Shown: positions 15,998-24,891, numbered from the stretch's first letter. The stretch is 64,000 bases of DNA from Clostridia bacterium (GCA_910575245.1 CAJTEN010000021.1:1-64000), one strand, 5' to 3'. The notes: generated from the sequence alone by a model not told the origin. Numbers and translations: made by a program.

Positions 15998-16912
15998 ATG
16001 GATATCGTAACATTACTATTCAGGCAAAACCTAATTATGTTCCTGTATCTTTTCATAGGATACATTTTGTACAAAAAGAAAGTAATCACGGCGAGCGGAA
16101 GCGGAGAAATCGGAAAACTTCTGCTGCATGTGATAATGCCGGCCGCAATTATCAAATCGTACATAAAAGAGTTTTCTCCGGAGATGTTTTCAGGGTTTCT
16201 GATGTCGTTTGGAGCGGCTCTCGGAGCGCTGCTGTTATCAATGCTTGTGAGTACTCTGGTATTTCGGGGAAGGTCAGCGGTCCGCCGGTTCGGAGCGGCT
16301 TTTTCCAACGCGGGGTTTATCGGCATTCCCCTGGTTCAGATGACGCTGGGGGAGGAGGCGGTATTCTATGTGGCGTCCTATGTGGCGGTCCTGAATATTC
16401 TGCAATGGACGTACGGCGTATTTATCATAACAAGAGATAAAACGCAGATCAGCCTGAGGAAGATCGTGACAAATCCGATCGCGGTCAGTCTGGCAGCAGG
16501 GCTTTTGCTGTTCTTCCTGCCGGTAAGGCTTCCGGAGACCGTGACAGGTATCGTCGGTACGCTGGCATCCATGAACGGGCCTCTTGCCATGATCGTGCTC
16601 GGCGCCTATCTTGCCCAGGTACCGTCCGGGGAATTGTTTACGGATAAATTGACCTATCTGTGTGCGGCGGTGCGTCTGCTCCTGATTCCTGTTCTGACCT
16701 TGGGATGTCTTATCTTGGTTCCGGACGGATATGAGACAGTGCGTCTGGCGGTACTTCTTGCCGCTGCGGCACCCGTGGGATCAAATGTGGCTATTTTTGC
16801 ACAGATTTACCATAAGGAGTATACGGATGCGGTGAAGGATGTGTGTCTGAGTACCGTATTCAGTATCCTGACCATGCCGCTGGTGATCGGGCTGGCGAAT
16901 TACATCTGGTAA
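15998..16912 (+). CDS. AEC-family transporter
   Basis: A 304-residue integral membrane protein of the auxin efflux carrier family, whose bacterial members export or exchange organic acids such as malate. About ten hydrophobic segments are visible in two five-helix halves, with the family-typical AFSNAGFIGIPLVQ near residues 100-115 and the C-terminal AAPVGSNVAIFAQIY. ATG 15998 follows gggggt. The LysR gene at 16993-17880 converges on it and may regulate it; this is a guess from position. Confidence 0.9.
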   Translation: MDIVTLLFRQNLIMFLYLFIGYILYKKKVITASGSGEIGKLLLHVIMPAAIIKSYIKEFSPEMFSGFLMSFGAALGALLLSMLVSTLVFRGRSAVRRFGAAFSNAGFIGIPLVQMTLGEEAVFYVASYVAVLNILQWTYGVFIITRDKTQISLRKIVTNPIAVSLAAGLLLFFLPVRLPETVTGIVGTLASMNGPLAMIVLGAYLAQVPSGELFTDKLTYLCAAVRLLLIPVLTLGCLILVPDGYETVRLAVLLAAAAPVGSNVAIFAQIYHKEYTDAVKDVCLSTVFSILTMPLVIGLANYIW

Positions 16913-16992
16913 TGTGATCCGGCACATGGTGAGTTGTCAGGGCGGGAGGAGTGCTGCCTTATGAAAAGCAGCAGAGTCCGCAGTACAGGACT

Positions 16993-17880
16993 TTAATCGA
17001 AGGTGTTAAATATTTTGTTGTCAAAATAGCGGATAATAACATCCCGGCACTGAAGAACGGACGGCGTTAAGAACGCGTCCGGATTCCATTGCAGAAGCAG
17101 AAAGCGCTTCATAGGAAGGTCATCGACTTTGCGCAGGATTATGTCGGCAGAAGAAAAACCGTACCAGGTCAGAGCCGGTATAAAGGCAAGGCCGATTCGG
17201 GCGTTCAGCAGTTTGCGCATAATATCGGGATTGTCGATATAGGTGGTGATATTCGGCGTATAGTTTCTGCCGGCGAAATAATGAGACAGGATGCAGGCAA
17301 GAGAACTGGCCGGAGACATGCTGATGAAGGACTCATCCTTAAGGTCATCCAGGCAGATTGACGGTTTCGCAAGGAGAGGATGCCCGAGAGGAAGGGCAAG
17401 CCGGATTTCCTCTTCCAGAAGGACATGGCAGGAGGAAGTGTCATCCGGAAGTTTCCAGTCAGAGGAGATAATGAGTTCGTCCGGATAGGGCAGGTGCTCC
17501 TGATCGTTCTGCAGAATGTGGAGCAGAACGGAAGGGTTAGCGGTCTTGATCTCATGATAAAGCTCCGGCAGCAGCATGGAAGCGGCCAGAATGCTTAAAT
17601 TAACAGTCCTGGAAGCAGTCTGGTTCAGTGTCTGGATTTCAAGTGCAGCATTATTCAGGGCAGTAAACACTTCATTGACATATTTTAAAAAGACCACTCC
17701 GCAGGCATTCAGTTCAATGCGTTTCCCAATGCGGTCAAATAAGGGTGAGCCTACTTCCTGCTCAAGCCGCTTTAAAAGCTGGCTCAGGGAGGGCTGGGAG
17801 ATGTGGAGCTCATCGGCGGCAGCGGAGATATTCTGAGTCCTTGCGATTACCTGAAAATATTGCAGCTGTAGCAGTTCCAT
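16993..17880 (-). CDS. LysR-family transcriptional regulator
   Basis: A 295-residue LysR regulator. The N-terminal helix-turn-helix (MELLQLQYFQVIARTQNIS through HISQPSLSQLLKRLE, residues 1-60) is typical, followed by the periplasmic-binding-like effector domain. The start MELLQLQYF is the usual one for the family, with aggaggattcctc-type RBS sequence upstream. It is convergent with the AEC transporter, unlike the usual divergent LysR arrangement, so its target is not certain. Confidence 0.92.
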   Translation of the reverse strand: MELLQLQYFQVIARTQNISAAADELHISQPSLSQLLKRLEQEVGSPLFDRIGKRIELNACGVVFLKYVNEVFTALNNAALEIQTLNQTASRTVNLSILAASMLLPELYHEIKTANPSVLLHILQNDQEHLPYPDELIISSDWKLPDDTSSCHVLLEEEIRLALPLGHPLLAKPSICLDDLKDESFISMSPASSLACILSHYFAGRNYTPNITTYIDNPDIMRKLLNARIGLAFIPALTWYGFSSADIILRKVDDLPMKRFLLLQWNPDAFLTPSVLQCRDVIIRYFDNKIFNTFD

Positions 17881-17975
17881 GAGGAATCCTCCTGACTATT
17901 CCGGTTTGCGGCTTTTCACCTCGCCAGATGATTTCTGAACAGCAACACGGAATGTAATGTATTGGGCAAAGATAC

Positions 17976-18003
17976 TTGTACAGATATTTTACTTTAGTAT
18001 AAT
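17976..18003 (+). promoter_or_regulatory. Candidate promoter of SGNH hydrolase gene
   Basis: TTGTAC (17976-17981) and TATAAT (17998-18003) are separated by 16 bp, about 60 bp before the start codon. Confidence 0.55.
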
Positions 18004-18063
18004 GTAAATAGAATCTGAATGAAATAATTAATTTTATATAAATATAGGAAGGGAGATAAGGAT

Positions 18064-18717
18064 ATGATGGATTTTTTTCAGGAACAGATGAAACGGGAGC
18101 AGCAGGACAAGCTGGAGAGATACCGTGTATTGAACCGCAATGTGAGAAAGGGTGAGATCCTTTTTACGGGTTCTTCTTTGATGGAGCAGTTTCCGGTCAA
18201 TGAGCTCCTGATGACAAACGGCATGAATCAGGTCATCTACAATCGCGGCATCGGAGGGTTTACTACGATTGACATGCTGCAGTATATGGAAGAGATGGTA
18301 TTTGGAACGGAACCGTCCACAATCTTTATTAATATCGGAACCAATGATATTGGGAAACCGGATTATCAGCTGGAGACTCTGATGGAGAGATATGAAGAGA
18401 TCATCTCCAGGATTCAGGAAAGACTGCCGGAGGCCAGGATCAATATGATGGCTTATTATCCGGTCAACGAGACAGACAAGCTTCCGGATGAAGAATGGGC
18501 AAAGACAATGTTTGTCACAAGGACAAACGAAAATATTACCATTGCCAATGCTGCCGTGGAGAAACTGGCAGAGAAAATGGGGTGCCGTTTCATTAATGTC
18601 AATCGGGGACTGACAGATGAGAGAGGGAAGCTGAAGAAAGAATTCACGATCGAAGGAATTCATATGTACGCGAACGGATACCAGGTGGTGCTGGAAAATT
18701 TAAAACAGTATCTGTAA
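18064..18717 (+). CDS. SGNH/GDSL-family hydrolase
   Basis: A 217-residue SGNH hydrolase; relatives are lipases, esterases or carbohydrate deacetylases. Block I is LFTGSSLM with nucleophile Ser38, block II is NRGIGGFT, block III is INIGTNDIG with the oxyanion Asn, and block V is EGIHMYANGY with His200. The usual Asp of block V is Glu197 here. No signal peptide is visible, so it is probably cytoplasmic. A purine-rich RBS (gaagggagataagg) precedes ATG 18064; ATG 18067 is also possible. It is monocistronic and followed by a folded repeat region. Its substrate is unknown. Confidence 0.9.
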   Translation: MMDFFQEQMKREQQDKLERYRVLNRNVRKGEILFTGSSLMEQFPVNELLMTNGMNQVIYNRGIGGFTTIDMLQYMEEMVFGTEPSTIFINIGTNDIGKPDYQLETLMERYEEIISRIQERLPEARINMMAYYPVNETDKLPDEEWAKTMFVTRTNENITIANAAVEKLAEKMGCRFINVNRGLTDERGKLKKEFTIEGIHMYANGYQVVLENLKQYL

Positions 18718-19030
18718 AGGCGAAGCAGTTTAGAACCTTGATTCCTGTGGGCAACGAGCCAAAGCCAAGGTACTGTCCAAAGGTCGCTTGGCTGCCTCTC
18801 GGATAATGCGTGAACCGTAATAAGCCAGGTTTGCGTTACTATTCACGGCTGATATACCGCGAGGTGTTTTTTGTGAGTGGAGCAAAGCGGAAGTCACAGA
18901 AAATCCGAGTTGGGGGGGGGCGCCAAAATGCGACTATGGAGCATTTTGTGTGCATCATGTTACTATGAGCGGCTGAGCCGTGAATAGTAACAGGTTTGCA
19001 GATATAAGGTGTTAATGATATATAAATAGG
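18718..19030. repeat. Structured intergenic repeat with nine-G run
   Basis: A non-coding region rich in inverted repeats. The outer arms gttactattcacggct (18835-18850) and agccgtgaatagtaac (18976-18991) are perfect 16-mers. Between them are a gtga/tcac-type hairpin near 18871-18897 and caaaatgc/gcattttg (18924-18931 with 18941-18948). Nine consecutive Gs lie at 18912-18920. The segment 18733-18800 also folds (accttg with caaggt, agccaa with ttggct). It looks like a branched structured element rather than a gene; its identity is unknown. Confidence 0.5.
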
Positions 19031-19059
19031 TTGACTCTTGTAACCCTATATGTTATATT
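19031..19059 (+). promoter_or_regulatory. Promoter of blaI-like gene
   Basis: TTGACT (19031-19036) and TATATT (19054-19059) are separated by exactly 17 bp. The operator dyad covers the spacer, the -10 and the start region. Confidence 0.65.
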
Positions 19060-19076
19060 GACAATATAGGGTTACA
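19039..19076. promoter_or_regulatory. BlaI-type operator dyad
   Basis: Perfect 13-bp inverted repeat tgtaaccctatat (19039-19051) and atatagggttaca (19064-19076) around a 12-bp centre; weaker symmetry (ttgact-like ends) extends it on both sides. Its overlap with the promoter of the regulator gene indicates autorepression, as in BlaI/MecI systems. Confidence 0.7.
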
Positions 19077-19142
19077 GAAGTCGACCCTTTTTGTATTGAG
19101 AAAAGCCGCAGATCAGGAAATTCAGCAGAAACGGAGAAAATT

Positions 19143-19535
19143 ATGGAAGACAAGACAATCGGCTTATCCAACAGCGAATGGCGTATTATGGAAAATCTGT
19201 GGGAAGAAGCGCCGAAGACGGCCACACAGTTGATTAAAGCCATGGAAACGGAGACAGGATGGGCGAAGAGTACGACGAAAACGGTTTTGAAGAGAATGGA
19301 ACAGAAGGGCTATATTGCCTGGCAGGAAGGTGTGAAGGCAAGAGAATATTATCCTCTTTTAAAACGGGAAGAGGTTGTGGAAACAGAGACCAGTCATTTC
19401 ATTAACCGCCTCTACAACGGAAGTCTGGGACTGATGGTAAACACATTGGTGAAGAAGCATAGTATCCCGGAGGAAGAGATGGAGGAGCTGTACCGGATCA
19501 TTCAGGAGGCCAGGGCAGGGAAGCGAAATTCCTAG
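19143..19535 (+). CDS. BlaI/MecI-family repressor
   Basis: A 130-residue winged-helix repressor of the BlaI/MecI/CopY family: LSNSEWRIMENLWEE at the start, then WAKSTTKTVLKRMEQKGYI for the recognition helix. These proteins are dimeric repressors cleaved or released when a BlaR1-type sensor is activated. The next gene is an M56 metallopeptidase, the expected partner. An operator dyad lies over its promoter. Its stop codon TAG is formed by the first bases of a MITE-like element (19532-19695), which separates it from its partner gene. Confidence 0.92.
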   Translation: MEDKTIGLSNSEWRIMENLWEEAPKTATQLIKAMETETGWAKSTTKTVLKRMEQKGYIAWQEGVKAREYYPLLKREEVVETETSHFINRLYNGSLGLMVNTLVKKHSIPEEEMEELYRIIQEARAGKRNS

Positions 19536-19695
19536 TATAATCCACAATAATTATCCGCCCCTTTCACTTGTCTAAATTTCCATCTGCCGCGTTGTCGTCA
19601 ATCGACGTAGCCACCGCTACGCCTCATTCCTCCGCCTTGCATATGAAAATTTATCCTGCGTGTAAGGGCACGGTAATTATCGTGGATTATACTAG
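19532..19695. repeat. 164-bp MITE-like element, copy A
   Basis: Terminal inverted repeats of about 25 bp: ctagtataatccacaataat at the left and its near-complement at 19671-19695. It contains the internal block tttcacttgtctaaatttcc shared by the other copies and no open reading frame. Its left end provides the TAG stop of the blaI-like gene. The same length and ends as 22218-22381, which is in the opposite orientation. Confidence 0.85.
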
Positions 19696-19751
19696 TACAG
19701 CATTGTTATGTCGTTTACTATAACCATAAGACGAAAGAAAGGGGAATTGTG

Positions 19752-22202
19752 ATGGGGATTATGATACAGACAGCGGTCCTGGTGATTGCGGTCCTTGCTG
19801 TGCGGAAGTTGTTTGGGGAAAGGCTGCACGCCTACATAAGATACAGTTTATGGCTGCTTGTAGTCTTGCGGCTGTTGATTCCGGTTAATCTTATTAACAG
19901 TCCGGCCAGCCTGCTTCGCGTTACGGATATGACAGTGGGGCGGTATCAGGAAGTAACATATGTTTCTGAGGCATCGGGTGACAGAATGGAAGTGCAGGGA
20001 TTTAATGGGGCAGTACCGGACAGCCAGGTGGCGGATACTTCCGGACATGCAGTGACAGAGGAGCGGACGGCAGCCAACGATAATAACAGTGCGGCGGGTA
20101 ATGATGCGGCAGAGAGATATGAAGACGGATTGAGTGATGGCAGCAATGGCCAAATGGCGCCAGGGGTCAGCAACAGTCCGTTATGGGCAGACAGTATTTG
20201 GCAGCGGCCGGGGAATATCTTATATATAGAAGACACCGGAAAGGTATGGGAAAGATTGTACAGAGTATTTCGCATCATCCGGATAACGGGAAGTCTGCTT
20301 GTGGGAGGTTTCCTACTGGCGGTGCATTACCGCTTTCAGGGCGGGTTGTGCAGGATGCGGGAACCTCTTCGAAAGGATCAGCCGGACGGAGTGGAAACAT
20401 TGCCGGTTTATCATGTGAAAGGGTTGGAATCCCCCTGTCTTGCAGGAGTTCTGCATCCGGCTGTTTATATCGGTTCCGATATCAAGCCGGGCTCAGATTA
20501 TTTCCGGTACATTATGACGCATGAAAAGGTACATTATCTTCATGGCGACCATATCTGGGCATTGCTGCGTGCCGTGTTGGTTACCATGTACTGGTTCCAT
20601 CCGTTTGTGTGGATTGCGGCGGCGGCATCCGCCAGAGACGGGGAGATTGCCTGTGATTATGGCACGGTACGGCGGCTCGGGGACGGAGAACGGATGTCTT
20701 ATGGAACAATGCTTCTGGAATTCTCGGGAGGAAACGGGAGAAAAAGAATCTATTCTTACGGCACAATGCTTCGTCCGGGCAGATCGGAGATGAAGGAGCG
20801 GATCCTGCGGCTGGCAGGCGGAAAAGGAAGCAGGGTGTGGGCGGGTGTCCTGGCAGTCCTGTTTATGTTTGTTGTGGCAGGATGTGCTTTTACCGGGACA
20901 TCACAGGAGAGCAGTACCGATGGGACAGGCGGTGCAGCCGAGGCGGATGCTTCGTTGCCGGGAAATGAAGGAAATGAGGTCATTGACAGCAGCTCTGATT
21001 CGGCTGATATTGCCGGGAACCACGGAAGTTCTTTTGGGGAGAGTGACGCATCCGGGATCACATCCGGAACAGAAAGCGGAGGCACAGACAATGGCGAAAA
21101 CTCTGTAGCAGTGGATGTGTTTGATCCGGATGAGAGTATTTCCGTGCAGCGTCAGCTGACGATGGTTTCGGCGGCGCTTTCGGAAGAAACACCCTTTGGG
21201 GCCGACGGTCCATTTCTGGATTATGCGGGAAGACTGGGAACGGGCAAAGAGAGCATTACTATATTTCATGACTATTTCGGGCTTGTAGTTTATGACCTGA
21301 CAAACAGGAAAGTCCTGCATAGTCTGGATCTTGCCCGTATCGACTGCCATATGACGCAGGGAGATAATGCCTGCCGGATCAAGGTGTCAGACGATGGGAC
21401 AACTGTATGGCTGCATCCGGGAACCAGGCAGTATATGTTCCGCTATGAGGTGGAGCATAATCTGCTCTATCAGGTTCCGATCGTCAAAACTTTTGACATA
21501 GATCTGGAAGCGGAACAACTTTTTGACCGGTATCTGGTTACAGAGGAAATGAACGAAAGCTGGCATTCCAATTACCTGTATGAAGAATATAAGGATGAGA
21601 GAGGCCTTCAGACAGCTTACATTTATCTCTGGATTTCCGGCGACGATGAGCAAAGGTTTGGCAGCCTGCAGTGTGTCTGGGATGATATGGTGTATATCTT
21701 ATGTGACCAGGACGGCGCCTGGCTGGAACAGGCAGGCACAGGAGGAGATTTCCCCTATCATTATGACGGTGCGGCGGTGGATGTCGAGATTCTTTATGAC
21801 GCGCCCTGTGCATATTCGCGCATTTCAGACTCCTTTGGGAGCAGGGCGAATCCAGTTACCGGGGATGCTGTGGTGCATGAGGGAATTGATTATGCCGCGG
21901 AGGAAGGCACAGCTGTTACGGCGGCGGCCGACGGCGTGGTGTATGAGAAGGGGAGCTCGGACGAACACGGCATCTATGTTGTGCTGCTCCATGCCAACGG
22001 CGACATGACATATTATTGCCACTGCCGGGAAGTTGTTGTATCAGACGGCGCACAGGTAAAGAGAGGGGAAGAGATTGCAGCGGTAGGAAATACCGGAAGA
22101 TCGACCGGAGCGCATCTTCACTTTGCACTCAGCCGGAACGGCAGGTTTGTGGATCCGGCTGAGTATATGGAAGGGTATATAGTACCCTTGGAGGAACAAT
22201 AA
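19752..22202 (+). CDS. M56 (BlaR1-like) metallopeptidase fused to M23 domain
   Basis: An 816-residue membrane protein. The N-terminal part has membrane segments near residues 1-20, 30-50, 175-200 and 360-380, and an M56 zinc site HEKVH near residue 256 in a cytoplasmic loop, as in BlaR1/MecR1 sensors that inactivate their repressor. A low-complexity Ser/Gly/Asp-rich linker covers about 380-460. A domain of unknown function follows (about 470-690). The C-terminus (about 690-810) is an M23 endopeptidase domain with the metal-site motifs HEGIDYA and GAHLHFA. Thus the penicillin-binding sensor domain of BlaR1 is replaced by a cell-wall peptidase-like domain. Start ATG 19752 (GTG 19749 also possible), RBS aaagggg. 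Confidence 0.87.
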   Translation: MGIMIQTAVLVIAVLAVRKLFGERLHAYIRYSLWLLVVLRLLIPVNLINSPASLLRVTDMTVGRYQEVTYVSEASGDRMEVQGFNGAVPDSQVADTSGHAVTEERTAANDNNSAAGNDAAERYEDGLSDGSNGQMAPGVSNSPLWADSIWQRPGNILYIEDTGKVWERLYRVFRIIRITGSLLVGGFLLAVHYRFQGGLCRMREPLRKDQPDGVETLPVYHVKGLESPCLAGVLHPAVYIGSDIKPGSDYFRYIMTHEKVHYLHGDHIWALLRAVLVTMYWFHPFVWIAAAASARDGEIACDYGTVRRLGDGERMSYGTMLLEFSGGNGRKRIYSYGTMLRPGRSEMKERILRLAGGKGSRVWAGVLAVLFMFVVAGCAFTGTSQESSTDGTGGAAEADASLPGNEGNEVIDSSSDSADIAGNHGSSFGESDASGITSGTESGGTDNGENSVAVDVFDPDESISVQRQLTMVSAALSEETPFGADGPFLDYAGRLGTGKESITIFHDYFGLVVYDLTNRKVLHSLDLARIDCHMTQGDNACRIKVSDDGTTVWLHPGTRQYMFRYEVEHNLLYQVPIVKTFDIDLEAEQLFDRYLVTEEMNESWHSNYLYEEYKDERGLQTAYIYLWISGDDEQRFGSLQCVWDDMVYILCDQDGAWLEQAGTGGDFPYHYDGAAVDVEILYDAPCAYSRISDSFGSRANPVTGDAVVHEGIDYAAEEGTAVTAAADGVVYEKGSSDEHGIYVVLLHANGDMTYYCHCREVVVSDGAQVKRGEEIAAVGNTGRSTGAHLHFALSRNGRFVDPAEYMEGYIVPLEEQ

Positions 22203-22217
22203 CATCCTGAAAGCTGC

Positions 22218-22381
22218 CAGTATGATTCACTTTAATTACCTTAATGTTTCACGCAGGATAAATTTTTCTCTGCAAGGCAGCTGAGCGCGGCGATGCCGGT
22301 AACATCGCCAAGTGAAGTTAACGCGGCAGATGGAAATTTAGACAAGTGAAACATAAGGTTAATTGAAGTGAATCATACTAG
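22218..22381. repeat. 164-bp MITE-like element, copy B (inverted)
   Basis: Terminal inverted repeats: cagtatgattcactttaatt at the left and ttgaagtgaatcatactag at the right. Read on the opposite strand it carries the same internal cacttgtctaaatttccatc block as copy A. It fills the space between two convergent gene ends, 15 bp after the M56-M23 stop and 3 bp before the stop of the dehydrogenase gene, and could serve as a bidirectional terminator. Confidence 0.85.
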
Positions 22382-22384
22382 TAT

Positions 22385-23344
22385 TTACAGATTCACCACA
22401 TTCCTGTTCTCGCCTGCCAGAAACGCTTCGATATTCCTGGCTACTTCCTCTACCAGATGGGTTCTGGATTCCAGGCTGGCCCAGGCCATGTGAGGAGTGA
22501 TGATGAGCCTGGTACTGTCTTTGATCTGTGCCAGAGGGTTGTCCTTCGCCATCGGTTCTTTTTCCAGGACATCCAATCCGGCGCCCGAGATCTGGTTATT
22601 GATCAGGGCATCATAAAGCGCCTGTGTATCCACTACCGGTCCGCGTGCCACATTTACCAGAACGGCAGATCTCTTCATCCGGGCGAAAGCTTCCTTATTG
22701 ATCAGCCCTTTTGTCCTGTCGCTGAGCGGACAGTGCAGCGACAGGATGTCGGATTCTTTTAACAGAGTATCGAATCCCACCCGCGCATACTCTGTGCAGG
22801 TGCTCTTGCCGGATGCGGAATAGAATATCACTTTACAGCCGAATGCCTGTGCCAGCCCAGCCACTCTGCGGCCGATCGTGCCCATGCCCACAATCCCCCA
22901 TGTCTTACCTTCCAGATCGCAGAAAACCCTGTCGAAGTTGGAGAATCTGTCCTGTGTGCTGTAAGTGCCGGATTTTACATATTCATCGTAGAAGGCAATC
23001 TTCTCGGTCAGCATCAGTGCCAGCAGAAGGGTATGCTGTGCCACTGTGGATGTACAGTAATTGACAACATTGGTAACTTTGATGCTGCGGATTTTGCAGT
23101 ACGCCAGATCTACATTATCAAATCCTGTTGCCAGCAGACATATCAGTTTCACGTTTGGAGCGTCTTTTAAAGTGGTCTCGTTTAAAGGCGCTTTGTTCGC
23201 GATAATGATGTCCGCATCTTTTACACGCTCAGCCGTATTGTCGGCTACCGTATTCGGATAGTAGATCACTTCTCCGAATTTTTCGAAGCAGGATACGTCA
23301 ATATCCGTTCCTGCGCTGTTGCGTTCTAAAACTACCAGTTTCAT
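22385..23344 (-). CDS. D-2-hydroxyacid dehydrogenase
   Basis: A 319-residue NAD-dependent 2-hydroxyacid dehydrogenase, closest in appearance to glycerate/hydroxypyruvate reductases. The nucleotide-binding loop is GIVGMGTIGRRVAG near residue 150; the catalytic residues are Arg in NVARGPVVD, Glu in LEKEP and His in ITPHMAWAS. ATG 23344 is chosen because ggaggg lies six bases before it; an upstream in-frame ATG at 23365 lacks this. Monocistronic. The exact substrate is not determinable here. Confidence 0.9.
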   Translation of the reverse strand: MKLVVLERNSAGTDIDVSCFEKFGEVIYYPNTVADNTAERVKDADIIIANKAPLNETTLKDAPNVKLICLLATGFDNVDLAYCKIRSIKVTNVVNYCTSTVAQHTLLLALMLTEKIAFYDEYVKSGTYSTQDRFSNFDRVFCDLEGKTWGIVGMGTIGRRVAGLAQAFGCKVIFYSASGKSTCTEYARVGFDTLLKESDILSLHCPLSDRTKGLINKEAFARMKRSAVLVNVARGPVVDTQALYDALINNQISGAGLDVLEKEPMAKDNPLAQIKDSTRLIITPHMAWASLESRTHLVEEVARNIEAFLAGENRNVVNL

Positions 23345-23670
23345 ATGTGCCCTCCGTTCTTGCATGATTGATTCGGTGATTTCTTAATTCTACCATAATG
23401 CCGGTGCTTTTCACAGCATTTCTTTAGAATCTGTCCCTCGCCGCAGGCAACTTGGAATGGACAGGTTCCGTAACGGTGAAGCCGAAAAGCTGAACTGCTA
23501 CTGCCCATCACAATATTTATGGAGAACCCGGAAAATATCATAGCAATCCCCCAAAAAGTTTGATATAATATAAGAAATTTGCAGATAAACGGCATCGGAT
23601 TCCAATACGCCGAAAGGAGATGAGCGCACAATCCGTTGTCAGGCAGTTTGTCTCAGGATGGAGGTTTGTT
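23345..23670. other. 326-bp divergent intergenic region
   Basis: It separates the dehydrogenase (-) and the EAL/HDOD gene (+) and holds a REP-like repeat (23426-23502). A TATAAT at about 23572-23577 with a poor -35 (tagcaa) may be the promoter for the EAL/HDOD gene. Nothing else is recognised. Confidence 0.5.
23426..23502. repeat. REP-like hairpin repeat, copy 1
   Basis: Starts agaatctgtccctcg and ends gaagccgaaaagctgaactg. Two hairpins are visible: gaatctgtcc with ggacaggttc, and a second around gaagcc. About 75 bp are shared with 24931-25005, with substitutions that keep the pairing. Confidence 0.7.
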
Positions 23671-24891
23671 ATGCTTACTACATTAATACCATTTTTTGAC
23701 AAAGATATGAAGGTGTGTGCATATTCACTTTTTTCACAGAAGGAGAATCTGCTTCTCAATCCGGCACGCCAGACTTCGGCAGTGAATGACGGAGCGGCAA
23801 GAGTGGATGGCCTTGACATTTTACAGAGTATTGGCATTGATACATTGTCACCGGATACGGATGTATTTCTTCCGGTAGGATCTATTGCGGTTTTCTCCGA
23901 CATTGAGGCTCAGGGTGATGCCATGCTGGGGAGGCTGGCGCTTCTTTTTGATAATGCTGTCACGAATACGCCGGATTATCAGGGACGGCTCAGGGAGTTG
24001 AAACAGAAGGGCTATAAGCTGGCAATCCGTAAGCTTCCGGTGACGGAGTTTGAGAATTATAAGGAAATTCTTTCTCTGATGGATTATATTATTCTGGACT
24101 GCAAGAAGATAGACGTTATCAAGGCTAAAGTATATTTTGCACATCAGTATCCGAAGATCAGAATCTGTGTCGGCAACGTGGAGAAGCAGGAAACTTTTGA
24201 TTATCTTAAGACGGATAAGGATTTTTATCTTTTTGAGGGGTCCTTTTATCGTATTCCGGTGACGAAGGGGCAGACGGAAGTGGAGCCTCTGAAAGTGAAT
24301 TATCTGGAGTTGATGAATATTGTTAATGATGTGGATTTCGAACTGACAAAAGCGGCAGACGTGATCGGCAGAGATACGGCGCTTGTGGTATCCTTGCTTG
24401 AGATGGTGAACCGCATTGCAGTGAAGTCAGAAGTGACATCGATCCGTCATGCGGCGGCGCTCTTGGGGCAGAGGGAACTGAAGAAATGGATCAACACCGT
24501 GATCACGAAGGAATTATGTGCCGACAGGCCGAATGAGATCACAAGAATATCTCTTCTGCGCGCCAAGTTTATGGAATGTCTGGCGCCTGCTTTCGGTATG
24601 GCAATGAAGGCTTCTGAACTGTTCTTAATGGGACTGTTTTCGGTTTTGGATATTATTCTGAGCATGCCTATGGAAGATGCGCTGAATAAAGTAAATGTTT
24701 CTAAAGATATCAGGGAGGCATTGTTAAATCATAAAGGTGATTTTGCAGATATCTATGATTTTATGATTGCATATGAGAATGCGGACTGGCAGGAGGTCAG
24801 CCGGATACAGATATTGAAGAATATTGACAATGATGCGGTATACAAGGCATATATTGAGGCTGTGTGCTGGTATAAGGAAATGTTTTTCTAG
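23671..24891 (+). CDS. EAL-like plus HDOD domain signalling protein
   Basis: A 406-residue protein with the YuxH-type architecture: an N-terminal degenerate EAL-like domain (about 1-195) and a C-terminal HDOD domain (about 205-400). The EAL catalytic motif and metal ligands of c-di-GMP phosphodiesterases are not visible, so it is probably a non-enzymatic signalling or scaffold protein. The HDOD domain has LMNIVNDVDFELTKAADVI and LLGQRELKKWINTV. ATG 23671 follows ggagg at eight bases. Confidence 0.83.
   Translation: MLTTLIPFFDKDMKVCAYSLFSQKENLLLNPARQTSAVNDGAARVDGLDILQSIGIDTLSPDTDVFLPVGSIAVFSDIEAQGDAMLGRLALLFDNAVTNTPDYQGRLRELKQKGYKLAIRKLPVTEFENYKEILSLMDYIILDCKKIDVIKAKVYFAHQYPKIRICVGNVEKQETFDYLKTDKDFYLFEGSFYRIPVTKGQTEVEPLKVNYLELMNIVNDVDFELTKAADVIGRDTALVVSLLEMVNRIAVKSEVTSIRHAAALLGQRELKKWINTVITKELCADRPNEITRISLLRAKFMECLAPAFGMAMKASELFLMGLFSVLDIILSMPMEDALNKVNVSKDIREALLNHKGDFADIYDFMIAYENADWQEVSRIQILKNIDNDAVYKAYIEAVCWYKEMFF

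Noticed and set aside
23671-24891. Active c-di-GMP phosphodiesterase
   Set aside because: The EAL signature and metal ligands are not seen; the protein fits the degenerate EAL plus HDOD type.
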